A stretch of 64,000 nt of DNA from Luidia sarsii (taxonomy: Eukaryota; Echinodermata; Asteroidea; Paxillosida; Luidiidae), in contig OX465112.1 in the NCBI GenBank assembly GCA_949987565.1, positions 16,508,970 to 16,572,969 on the forward strand, read 5' to 3'. The notes under the pieces were generated by a model. That model searched no databases. It was not told where the DNA came from and was given only the letters and a program-made list of their open reading frames with translations. Shown piece by piece: positions 25,066 to 64,000 of the stretch (positions are counted from its first letter, which is position 1; the number at the start of each line of letters is the position of its first letter). Made by a program: the position numbers and the translations under genes.

Positions 25066-26490
25066 CTAGAATTAGCATTCGACAATGAGCGCAATGTTTT
25101 TCAATCGGGAATTTTGGCTGCCGCTTCATGAACATTTTTTTTCTTTCAGACGCAGACTTGGGATGAAAGGGGGTGGGGATGATGGAGGAATGTGCTGACA
25201 ACGACAATAATAGGGTGACTAATCTGGTTCGAATATTCCGGTGAGTTAGCAAAAATCGGCCACAAAGGCCCGCGCTAGCCCGTTGTATAGGCGAGTGAAT
25301 CGAACACGCCCACACGCCCAAAATTACCGCAACGATTGCACACACAAAAAAGAAGTTGGCGCTGTAATTATTGAAAAGGTCGTTTACAGAAAGCCAGTTT
25401 CCTGGAAACTAGAGAGGTTTCGCTTCTGGTATTTTCAGAGTGCAACCTTCGTCCAAGCAAACCTATGCTGGGGATTTGTTGTTTATAGAATATTTGATTA
25501 CTGCTTCGTTTCTAGCAGCACGATAATGGTGTAATCTGATGGCGCCGGGGCACGCAAAAAGGACACCCGACTAACCAGCGAGGAAGGCGTTAGTTGTACA
25601 TACTCGGGAGTTAAAAATGCACTATCCGGCTCGACCGACCCATAATACTGCCCGGGATTAACACTGCATGATTTTAATACGGCACCCTTATCTAAAATCT
25701 TGCCGGGGATGTACTGATATAGTTCGCGGGCTGTACTCCCCTCCCTAGTCAACAGTTTTGACACGGTGGAAGTTACCGGGGAAAAAAAACCACACACGGC
25801 AGTGGGCAAAATTCAGCTTGCTTTCCCGGATGATCCGAGTCTAAGACTGCCGCTCCACGAGATCCGGTAATGATAAACAGCCCAGCTGCCAATTTGCAGA
25901 GAACGGGGGACCAAAAGAAGAAGAAAAAACACGAAAAAAAAAATACAATACAATTCTCAGACGCACCCGGGACACAAATCAAAGTAGTGCTTGTCAACAT
26001 TTGGGTAGCTTAACCGTTAACCTCTGTGCGAAATTCACCCTCTTAGGGACCGGAGACCTCTTTTATATTTGGGCCGAACAGAAAGAGTTGACGAGACGCA
26101 GGCGTGCAATGGCATATACCTTGAACAGAGCGCCAAATCGGGGCAAGTTTAAGCGGTGCATGCATGGTTGTAGGTGAGGGGGAGGGGGTGCTGATTCCAT
26201 CTACAAAGGTTCAAAGTTGACTTACGAATTACCCGCCTCCTCTCCTTTTCAACAATCCCCCTCCCCCTCTATATCCTGCAGGGTACACACGTGCATTTAT
26301 GCTGGGGGAGGGGGGAGGTTAATATAAGTATTTTATTGAGCACGTGCGGCGATGTTAGCCTATTTCCTCGGGTGTTGCCATCGTGACAAAACAGTATGTT
26401 GGTCTGACCGATAAAAAAGGACGGCGTACCGGTACACAATGCAGGGCAAAGGAGAAGAAGTAGTTTCTGCATCGGCCACCGTGTACTGGT
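25066..26490. other. Unique stretch, no gene seen
   Basis: Short frames only; a candidate 5' exon of an unknown gene cannot be excluded. Confidence 0.45.
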
Positions 26491-26499
26491 TAGACGGTC

Positions 26500-26920
26500 C
26501 ATCGGCCGGTTGGCTGGCCGGTTGGCTGGCCGGTTGGCTGGCCGGTTGGCTGGCCGGTTGGCTGGCCAATTGGATGGCCGGTTGGCTGGCCGGTTGGCCG
26601 GCCGGTTGGCCGGCCGGTTGGCTGGACGGTTGGCTGGACGGGTGGATGGTCGGTTTGCTGGCCGGTTGGCTGGCCGGTTGGCCGGCCGGTTGGCTAGCCG
26701 GTTGGATGGCTGGCCGGTTGGCTGGCCGGTTGGCTGGCCGGTTGGCTGGCCGGTTGGCTGGCCGGTTGGCTGGCCGGTTGGCTGGCTGGCCGGTTGGCTG
26801 GCCGGTTGGCTGGCCGGTTGGCTGGCCGGTTGGCTGGCCGGTTGGCTGGCCGGTTGGCTGGCCGGTTGGCTGGCCGGTTGGCTTGCCGGTTGGCTGGCCG
26901 GTTGGCTGGCCGGTTGGCGC
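26500..26920. repeat. 12-bp minisatellite GGCCGGTTGGCT
   Basis: About 35 units with a few GACGG, GGATGG and CCAATT variants. Frames on both strands are open because the period divides by three. Confidence 0.96.
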
Positions 26921-27489
26921 AATATTCACTCGTTCTCTTCCTGTGCCCGAGGGGCCATATTTCATTTATGTGTCTCTCTTTTTCAGTATTTTTTAAATTT
27001 TATTTGTTGATTTGATTTGTCGGTATTTAGTCGATTTGCACTCTTTTATGACGAAAGCCGATCTTTACCTTTCTCCCCCTCACCGCAGATTGAACTCCAA
27101 CCGACATCCCTCCCCTCTCCCAACATAACCTGTCAGGACGGCACCTGCCTTCGGAATTCACCCGGTGCCCAGAAAGGGATAAAAATAACCAAGGCAACAA
27201 TGGAACGGTGTTCCAGCAAAAAAAAAACACCGCAAAAAAACACACGCACCCAAAAACCAAAACAAACACCCTGCCTTGATATGGCTTAGCACATGCACTG
27301 TGCTCCACCGGGCGTGTTGTACGGCGTTCAGGCAGGAGAACATGGATTATAAGCGCTCACATTCATCTAAACGGAACGACGGAGGATTGAACTCGCGCAG
27401 GGTCAACGGACTTTTCGTTCTCGCCGCGCTTGTCATCACTGTACAGGCATCCTCCTTGTCAATATGTTAGGTTCATGAAAACCAAGCGA

Positions 27490-27670
27490 CTCTTTCGCCA
27501 TCTTGGCGCACCCAATTGATCTCGCATGGACGCGAGATTCCCGCCATCCTGGTACACCGCGGCCGTCCCGCTTCGAGTAACAACGCTGCGAGGTCTGCGC
27601 CATCTTGGTACCCCGATTTTCGTCCCGCGTAGAGCGACAATGCCGTGCGGCTTTCGCCATCTTGGTATAC
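27490..27670. repeat. Diverged tandem repeat with four CCAAGATGGCG-like boxes
   Basis: CGCCATCTTGG at 27,496-27,506, a one-base variant at 27,542-27,552, then 27,598-27,608 and 27,655-27,665. Spacing is 46, 56 and 57. Confidence 0.7.
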
Positions 27671-27883
27671 CCGATTAGGTTGCGTAAAGAGCACATACGA
27701 TACCGTATATCGCTATACATGATGATTATGTCATTAGCTCTACATATTGCCGACTGCCATTCCAAAATCAATCTTGGAAAGTCACTTATATTCTGGTAGT
27801 GGTAGTTAAAACTTGTTCGTGTAATTCCACTGGCGTGGAATTTGAAAGCGAAGTTGTATACCTGATGCCATACACACCCACCC

Positions 27884-28200
27884 ACACACACACCCACCCT
27901 TACACGCGTATACTTGTGGGGTATTTCCTTTGTTCTCGTGTACTAAAAAATTACTCCCAGAAGGGCCTAATTCAAATCGCTCCCTTTCGAACCAGAATCA
28001 CTTTCCTAGGATGAAATCTCTAGCGAACGTCCCTTATATAATATAGTTCTGTTTGCGACGGATAAACATACCTCGGAAATTCCTCCTTTTTGAGTTAATT
28101 CCAAATAACTAGTTTCGTGAAAACCTTATGGGGTACCAACAATGTACCCCACAAGGAGCGGGCCCATTGTTCTGAGTACCCACCCATTGTTCCAGTACCA
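27884..28200 (+). mobile_element. 243-bp dispersed inverted-end repeat, copy 1
   Basis: CTTGTGGGGTA (27,913-27,923) and TACCCCACAAG (28,145-28,155) mark the ends of the inverted core. CA repeats flank both sides. A copy of the same length lies at 54,937-55,179. Confidence 0.75.
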
Positions 28201-28924
28201 CACACACACACACACACACCCACCCAGCCTCAACCTCATGCCGAGCCCCAGCAAAATAACTGGCTGAGAATCATCTCTCACGTGCTAGGCATCGAGTCGA
28301 GTTGTGAAAGGGGGGGGGGACCCTGGTTGGACGGTATTTGGCGGTGCACCAAAACCCGCTGTCGGTGGGGACTGACCGTTCTGGAACTGGGCGTGCAGTT
28401 CAGGGATGGGGGCAGGAGGGACGCTTCACTGGCGGTCCAAGGTAACGATGACGAGCTCCAACCTGGACGCCAGAGTAAAAGAAAAAGAACAGGAAATCAA
28501 TACAACGGGATGGAATTTGCACCGTTGCCGAAGTAACCGGACCGAGGCTTTGGCCTTAACCTTTGACCGACAGCAGCTGCAGCGACAACGATAACAATAC
28601 GAGAAGGGCGGGCGATGACGTACTTCCGGAGTTCTGAGAAGAAGAAGAAAAACAAAATCCACCCGAATCAACTAGTCTCGATCCTGGCAAGGTCATCGGC
28701 CCATCGAAACCTTTGCTTATAATATGACATGACCAAGAAAGACACGTTGCCTTCTATTCGCCGCCACTAGTCCGCCACTTGTCTTTATGTAAAAGAGCTG
28801 AACGAGTTCTGGTGATTTCGGCCTATCTCAATCTCGGTTCATTGTACCATTTATTTTGTATCATTTTGTACCAGTTTTCCTAATTGATACAATAATAGTA
28901 TATGTAGTCTTTTCCTTGATTCTG
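28201..28924. other. CA tract and unique sequence, no gene seen
   Basis: CA dinucleotides occupy about 28,200-28,220; the remainder shows nothing recognizable. Confidence 0.5.
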
Positions 28925-29018
28925 TATAATGTTGTTAAGCGCCTTGAGCGTCTTTGCAGACGGATTCTGGCGCTCTAGAAATGTCCGTTATTATTATTAT
29001 TATTATTTTTTTTTTTCA
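28925..29018 (+). mobile_element. SINE/LINE 3' tail-like segment ending in ATT repeats
   Basis: AAGCGCCTTGAGCG, then TGGCGCTCTAGAAATG, then (ATT)n and a T-run. This order resembles the tail of retroposons common in marine invertebrates. No upstream pol III boxes were recognized. Confidence 0.5.
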
Positions 29019-29549
29019 ATAATTGCAGGACAATGCTCTGTTTCTGTGAATTTGTTGGTAGACATGACAGTTGGGTGAATACAAATAGCAATTTAGAGTG
29101 CGTGAGCTTTTCGAAGACGCAAAGTAATGACGAAGTTGAACTTCAGGTATATTAGGTGTATTTTGAACGCCACACGGCAACCTTCCTCCACATGCAGAGA
29201 AGGAGCATTTTATTGCACAGTTTCTGTGCTGTTCTTTTCAGTGAGGTTCGCCCCCTGTGCCTCATTTCGTTATTCCCCTCTCCGGCTCCTCTTTGGGGCG
29301 AGAGTGACTGTCAGCATATTTCTACCTCACCGATTCTCGTCTCATCTTTGCATAAAACAGGCAGGACACAGGTTCAACCTCGGGTCACCCTTCTATAAAT
29401 AGCTGACATTTCGAGGCGTTTTTTTTTCTTTTCTTTTCGTTTTGTACCGGAGGCATTTCGTTCTACGAAACAGCCCCCGAATCTGATCGTCTCGAATTTT
29501 CGTCAGGGAGTGCGGAGAATGAAATTTGCAGCACGTGAACAACTCTCTA

Positions 29550-29592
29550 ACCTTTTTTTTTTTTTTTTTTTTTTTTTTTGGGGGGGGGGGGG
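29550..29592. repeat. Poly-T/poly-G switch tract
   Basis: A run of about 29 T passes directly into a run of 13 G. A second T-run is at 29,805-29,824. Mechanism is unknown. Confidence 0.85.
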
Positions 29593-30747
29593 TCTGCTGT
29601 TGTAAAATACGACGCATAGCTGTCCCCGTAAAGCCGTTTTGATTGATGCTGCGCATGAGAGTTTCTATAGTCAGAGCAGACATATCGAACTCTTCATGGC
29701 CTCGATGCATTCAGTTTACGACTCTTTGCACCATTAAAGACAAGAGAGGCATTTACGGTCTTTCGCCTCCTTTTTCCCTCGGCGAAAACTCAGATTTCTG
29801 CTGTTTTTTTTTTTTTTTTTTTTTAAAGGGGGGATCGGTCCGTTTGGGTGTGGGGGGGGGGGGTCGGTTCATGGTTGTCCCAACCAATTCCCATCACTGT
29901 CAGATTGTGACGTGCGCTGCCCGTATCCCAATCCAGACGGGTAACCTTTTCAGGCAAACCCAGGGCCGCGTTTCGCCCGGCCTCGTGCGCGAACGCGCCG
30001 GGCGACGAGCGCCCGAGCACCCGGCCTGGTCACTCTGTACAACACCCCGAAGGCCACCGCCGATGGTTCAAACATTGAGCAAGGAAACAGACTTGCTCCG
30101 TGTGGTCCCAACATCAACTCTCCCACAGTGAGTGGGTATTATCATCAACATTATCAATAATTATGAGTAATCCTTCGAGCAGGGCAAACCCTCATTGAAT
30201 TACATTCTCCTCGACGCGAACATCATGTTATATCTGTGCCGAATTCATTCACTTCTCCCTTTGATCTTGTCTTCGTCCCTAACTTCCCTAATGCTCGTCC
30301 CTTGCTCTTTTACTTTGCTGTAGTCCGTCTTCCACTCTCCACCTTTGTTCATCTTCTGCCGCCCGCATCTAATCGTTCCCGCTTCCTATGTTTTTCGTCC
30401 TTGTCACTCTGCCTTTGAGAAAAGGTCTTACTAGCATCGAAACGTCAGGCCCTATACAATTTTGGATCGTTCAAGTCGGTGGGCAGTTTAATTTTATTAG
30501 ATGTGAGATTTTTATTTAACTTCGGTAAGGACCTAACCAGTATTGGGCAAGGACAATTTTTTTTTCGTATTTTACGTTTAGAACGTTCTTCTCAATATTG
30601 AACAGTTTCAAGTTCCCCAGTTGGACAAAATGAAGGAATTCACACAGTGGGACACTGGACCAACGTCAGAGAAGTTGTGATCAGTTGAGTAGTTTTTGCG
30701 AAACCGAAAAAAAAAACCAAAAAAAAAACGCCTCAGATTTCATTTAA

Positions 30748-31118
30748 AGCCCCTACACAACATTGTTAAGATCGAAGAACAGAAATGATCACAGATTTAC
30801 ATGAAACTTATAGTTTGAAGATGGTTATAGTTTAGTATAAACCTCTCACTGAAATATTTCTGCCTAAAATGTTGTATTTTTGGAGAAATGAGTAAAAGAT
30901 ATAATTTACGTCTCACCGAGATCTAAACTATTTTTCGGAACAGTACGGCGTTGAATGCTGCATTTTCGCGAAACAAATGAAGCAGTTTTCACGATTTTCT
31001 CGAGACTCGGTTGGCGGATTGAGCTGAAATTTTCACAGGTGTGCCACTTCATGCATATGTTGGATCAGACAACGTATGGACGCTATTCTTTGACCTCGAC
31101 CAATGTTGTGCAGGGGCT
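30748..31118 (+). mobile_element. TTAA-type MITE, copy 1
   Basis: 371 bp with terminal inverted repeats beginning AGCCCCTACACAACATTG and ending CAATGTTGTGCAGGGGCT. TTAA precedes it; the right flank is TTTT, which may be a mutated duplication. No transposase frame inside. Confidence 0.85.
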
Positions 31119-31499
31119 TTTTAGCGAAACGTTCCACCGGTTTCACCTGGACTATTTTAGATATTTAGGACACCTTTAGCCACTGGGCAAGGCGCAGCCA
31201 GTCTCTTGTAATCATTTCAGAAATTGAGTTCGCACCGAGCAGATGGTGTGGTCGCCGTCGCGAGAAGTGGCTGGTGTGGTTTAAGAGGTTCGTCTACCGA
31301 CCAAGGCGCTAAAAGGGGGGTGTCCACGCTAATTGCTTACAAGCAGGGTCGGACCGTGCGGTTCCTTGTGCCAGGTGCAGTGTCGCTCACAAATCACTCG
31401 GGATTGTTGCCGTCACGGTATTTTTGCCAAAAATAACATCGAGCGGCCCTTGATAATGCCCTGAGCGAGCACCCTTCCTCTTAACATTTCCGACCCTTG

Positions 31500-31815
31500 A
31501 TAGAGAGGGAGGAAGGGACAGAGAGGGAGGCAGAGAGAGAGAGAGACAGAGAGGTGGAGACAGAGCCAGAGAGAGGTGGAGGCAGAGGCAGAGGTAGAGA
31601 GACCGAGGGCCGGAGAGGAAGAGAGGAGAGGAACGGATGATAGGATACAGGGGGAGAGGAGAGGAACGGATGATAGGATACAGGGGGAGAGGAGAGGAAC
31701 GGATGATAGGATACAGGGGGAGAGGAGAGGAGTGGAGAGGAGGGACGGATGGACAGAGAGTGAGAGAGGAGGAGAGACATGGAGAGAGAGAGGAAGGGGA
31801 GTGGGGAAGGGGGGG
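31500..31815. repeat. GA-rich tract with a 33-bp tandem unit
   Basis: The unit containing GAACGGATGATAGGATACAG occurs at 31,631, 31,664 and 31,697. Confidence 0.92.
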
Positions 31816-32104
31816 GACCCACAACCACCAAAACAGCATACTTGTTTGGCCAAGACTAAACAAGACTGAGATAATGCGGGGAGAGAGAATGCAAACATGA
31901 TCCGGGCACGCCGGCAGTATGTTGTCGACGAGTCACGAGTCGATTGCCTTTCCTCACCACAAAAATAAAAACATCAGGGGAAAAAAAAATCCCCCAACTC
32001 GAACCCGCTCCTGTCATTCACTGCTTACTTGATGGATTTACGCAGACCCCTTTTTGCGGTTTAAACACGTTCCTATAATCCGCCCACTCAGCTGGTTCGA
32101 TACC

Positions 32105-32265
32105 GAAGCAGTCGCCCCATCCCCCCTCCTCCCTCTCTCTCCCTCCCCTCGATCTCTCTCTCCCATCTCTCTCCCTCTCTCCACCTCTCCCTCCCTTCCT
32201 GTTTCTCTCTCTCTCCCCCTCCCTAACCCACTCCCTCCCTCCCCCTCTTTCTTCCTCCCCCACTT
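32105..32265. repeat. CT-rich tract
   Basis: CCCTCTCTCTCC-type low complexity. Confidence 0.9.
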
Positions 32266-32384
32266 CGTGACCCGCGTTTGACCCAAACCGATTGCCAACA
32301 ACAAATGCCGTTCGAACGCGATCCGGCTCTGACCGTGGAATGAACCCTGGAACGAAGCGCTCCGATTGAAACCAGGAAGAGGGA

Positions 32385-33006
32385 ACGAGAGAGAGAGGGG
32401 GGATGGGAAGAGAGGGAGAGGGGGAGAAGGGGGAGAGGGAGTGAGAGAGGGAGGGAGAGAGGAAGGGAGTGAGAGAGGGGAAGAGAGGTAGATGGGGGGG
32501 AGAGGGGGAGGGAGGGAGCGAGGGAGAAAGGAAGGGAGTGAGAGAGGGGAAGAGGGGTAGATGGGGGGAGAGAGGGAGGGAGGGAGCGAGGGAGAGAGGA
32601 AGGGAGTGAGAGAGGGGAAGAGGGGTAGATGGGGGGAGAGAGGGAGGGAGGGAGCGAGGGAGAGAGGAAGGGAGTGAGAGAGGGGAAGAGAGGTAGATGG
32701 GGGGAGAGAGGGATGGAGGGAGCGAGGGAGAGAGGAAGGGAGTGAGAGAGGGGAAGAGAGGTAGATGGGGGAGAGGGGGAGGGAGGGAGCGAGGGAGAGA
32801 GGAAGGGAGTGAGAGAGGGGGAGAGAGAGAGGGAGAGGGGGGAGAAGGGGGAATGGAGAGGAGGGAGGGAGCGAGGGAGAGAGGAAGGGAGTGAGAGAGG
32901 GGGAGAGGGAGAGATGGGGGAGGGAGAGGGAAGGAGGGGGAAGAGAGAGGGGGGTGAGAGGAGGAACGGTGCGCTCCGATCGAAACCAGGAAGAGGGGGA
33001 GTGAGG

Positions 33007-33055
<49 letters not shown>
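32385..33055. repeat. 68-bp purine-rich minisatellite
   Basis: GGTAGATGGGG recurs at 32,487, 32,556, 32,624, 32,692 and 32,760 (68-69 bp apart), with more diverged units after that. Related flanks, CGCTCCGAT(T/C)GAAACCAGGA, sit at about 32,359 and 32,971. Confidence 0.93.
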
Positions 33056-33056
<1 letters not shown>

Positions 33057-35647
33057 GAAGGGGAGAGCGAAAACCACGCCCGTCAACTCCGTCAAGGGAA
33101 TGACGCAGGAGGTAAATCGAAGGCCTATCTGCCCCTCGATTCTTCTCGCAAAGCCATGAGGCAGTGGCGGTCGAAAAGAAAAGCAACTCTCCACCTCATA
33201 GGCTATAGGTTTCATATAGGTTTCAATTCGAAATAGATTTCAGGGAAACGAAGCTCCTTTCCTCCCCCCCCCCTCCCCTCCGTCAGATGAACCTGCAGGG
33301 TTGATGGCTGTCATAACACCAACGGCACGCTTTTCGTGCGTCCTTACGACGGAGGGGCAGAAATATAAGACAATTTAGACCTCACCACTGCAGTCTAACC
33401 AATGCGCGTTCTGGTTCGACACTTTTGTTCAAAATGACGGTGAAACTCACTGGATAACATTCCCTTTTAGGCGGTGTATAAACACCAACCCCCGACAAAC
33501 ACCAATCCGTTTTGGAAGAAAAGAAATTAGGATAGACAGGACACCCCTCTCTCTCAAAAAAGACACAGACTATTATAACAATGTGTGATGAATCCCACTA
33601 CCTTTAATCAAACGTGAATAACTGTCGAGTGTACGGTCGGGAGAAAAAATAGTATTAACATTACAAAGTCGATTATCATTGAATTTTTATTTGTAATCTC
33701 ACCCCGTGATTCCGGGGATTTTCTGCGATCCCGCGTAACGCTCACATTGGTGAGCTTGTATCTAAATGCGCACAACCCGATCTTCTTTTCACCCGGGGCC
33801 GAGGCTGGATCTGAATCGGTTATCATTATTTTGAAGGCGACATTCTCCTAGTCTCTAGATTACTATGATAGACAGCCAGCTAGATAACCAGCCTCTGACA
33901 ATGTCGGTGTCTCAACTCTAACACTAAAAAGGCACAGGGCGCTAACGCTATGCGGCTCCGTACAAAAATACTCTTTGAAAGTCTACAAATGATACCCGAT
34001 TTTACCACGCCAAAAGAAACTGCACGCATGCAGGATAGGAAGACGCATACCATGACGTATTACTATATATAAAATAACACGCTAAATATAACCTCATGTT
34101 CAAGAAGTATTATAAAACTACAATGCTGACGTAAAGACGATGTATCTGTAGACAATTAAATTCCTTAGAATCATTAACTTGCTAAGGTGTATTATCCGTA
34201 ATTGATATGTTCAATATAACGTTAGTCGTCTATGGTAATTGTTGATAAAGGAAGACTGAGATTTGAATTCAGCTGTCGTCTTTTGAAGACATAAATTTAT
34301 CCTCGTATGAGACAAAACTACGCACGCATTTACAAGCTACGTGACGAACTGCTACAACGTACCATTAATGTAAAACGTACACTATAAGCATTACTTGAGC
34401 AGTCATTATCATTTTAAAGGGATTTTCTTTAAAGGGATTTTCTTTAAAGGGAACCCTCGCCGGTGGCTGGTCCCAATCTTGCCGAGATGTTCCGACCGAT
34501 ATATATTGAAGTGGGTAATTCATTTGGCACACGTGCAGGCGTGATTAATAATGCTGAAGAACAATCGGAGGGAAAAGCCACTCGAATTCGGAATGAAACT
34601 TCAATTTTGCGCAGCATCCCATGTGGAAACCGCGGGGAAGACTTGGAACAAATGGAAAGGTGAAATATCATGTTCACGGGAATCATTTGGTCTAGGTCTA
34701 CATAATTATATCACTATACCCAAACAACACCGACATTATAGGCTTTCTCATGAATCAAATTTACTTGTTATTCGTATAGTATTTCTCTGGCTCTCAAAAA
34801 GCCCCATCAAAATAACTAAACGGAGAAAAGAAACAAATATCAAATACAATTATCATATCGGATAGCCTGCTATACTCATGTACTGCATGTAGGCCTATAA
34901 ACATTTTTTTCTTTCTCAATATCTCCACAACATTTGAGAGCAATATAACAACACTTTAAACGGACGACAATCATACGCAGATGACTTGGATCTGTGCTCT
35001 TACATGTACAATACTACAACGTGTTATTAAAGTGCTCTCATGAACAATGCCGTGCTATTGTTAGTCGTTAAATTCAGTCTATTACTCTCTCTCTCTCTCA
35101 CTGAAGTGATTTTTATCTCAACTGCTTGCAAGTCAATGGAGCTGTTTACTATACTAGGTCTTTTCAGGTGCAATGGGGGGTTTTCCACTTAATCTCGTCG
35201 ATTTTTTAACAACTTGTTCCCTTTGAACGTGATTCACTACCACCCACACAGACGTGTATGTCAATGCGACAAAACACCCCCCCCCAAAAAAAAAAAAAAA
35301 AAAAAAAAAAAATCCACACCAAAAAAACATCACCTTTCAAACACTACCAGCCAAGACTGTTTTCACAACCCCAAAGGAAAACAGCAATATCTCTTGAAAA
35401 GTCATGTGCCCCTTGCGCCAAACCTCTGCTTACATTACGGCACTGTTTGTCCTAACGCACAGACTGCATTATTAGAAACAATAGGAAAGAGTGAGAGAAA
35501 GAAAAACAAAAGGCACTACGGTATACTTCTACTTTGCGGAAGACTGACGGGGAGTAAAGGTGGATTTAACTGGCCGAAGCCTTGTTCAGATTTGCTGATC
35601 TTTGTTTTCTTCTTCGGAATAGGGCTGAAAGGACGGGGGCCCTACAG
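33056..35647 (-). other. Ferlin 3' flank, likely including the 3' UTR
   Basis: AT-rich, mostly unique sequence downstream of the stop. An AATAAA on the minus strand at 33,686-33,691 is a possible polyadenylation signal about 2 kb after the stop, but it is not proven. A 16-bp unit (TTTAAAGGGATTTTCT) is repeated at about 34,415-34,452, and an A-run lies at 35,286-35,311. Confidence 0.4.
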
Positions 35648-63954
<28,307 letters not shown>

Positions 63955-64000
63955 CTGGGGAGCAGAAATGCGGCGATCAAGGGACAAAGACGTATCGTCA

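Noticed and set aside
26269..27010. Ala-Ser-Gln-Pro and Gly-Arg-Leu-Ala repeat frames
   Set aside because: The 12-bp period keeps frames open on both strands.
32038..33215. Ser/Leu/Pro-rich minus-strand frames
   Set aside because: They translate the 68-bp purine minisatellite.

Overview
The window looks like eukaryotic, animal genomic DNA: one multi-exon gene with GT-AG introns, many microsatellites and minisatellites, several families of short inverted-repeat elements, and a 200-base run of N. No tRNA, rRNA, operon or prokaryotic signal was found. The mix of MITE-like repeats and the ferlin sequence suggests a marine invertebrate, perhaps an invertebrate deuterostome such as a lancelet or echinoderm. 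That is inference; the species cannot be fixed from the sequence.

The only gene I can support is the 3' part of a ferlin on the minus strand (35,648-63,954). Eleven exons join in frame with matching splice phases to give 534 residues plus a stop. They carry the last two C2 domains (C2F and C2G), a conserved GWWP/basic linker and a C-terminal membrane anchor. The C2G region resembles the dysferlin/myoferlin branch. The upstream C2 domains lie beyond base 64,000. Ten exons sit in 9.2 kb (54,723-63,954). The exon with the transmembrane anchor lies 18.9 kb away behind one very large intron, which holds the N gap and many repeats.

The first 35 kb show no convincing gene. About a third or more of it is tandem repeat: AGAGGC hexanucleotide arrays (1-378, 13,030-13,438, 13,816-15,835), a 3.2-kb CCAAC/CGACC satellite containing two almost identical 549-bp units (730-3,905), GGCTGGTT and GGTTGGTT arrays, a 19-bp array, a 12-bp GGCCGGTTGGCT array, a 68-bp purine-rich minisatellite, and long CT/GA tracts. 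The long open frames there are products of base composition or period, not genes. Between the arrays are two CpG-rich, CRE/YY1-like promoter candidates (20.5-20.9 kb and 24.9-25.1 kb).

The most informative non-coding structure is the mobile-element layer. A 371-bp MITE family with TTAA target duplications has three copies. One is inserted exactly into the TTAA of a second MITE family, and another has itself been invaded by a 19-bp-repeat element. Further foldback elements, a TA-flanked CAGTGGAAC MITE and a 98%-identical 243-bp repeat lie in the ferlin introns or upstream. Two 232-bp direct repeats bracket one C2G exon.
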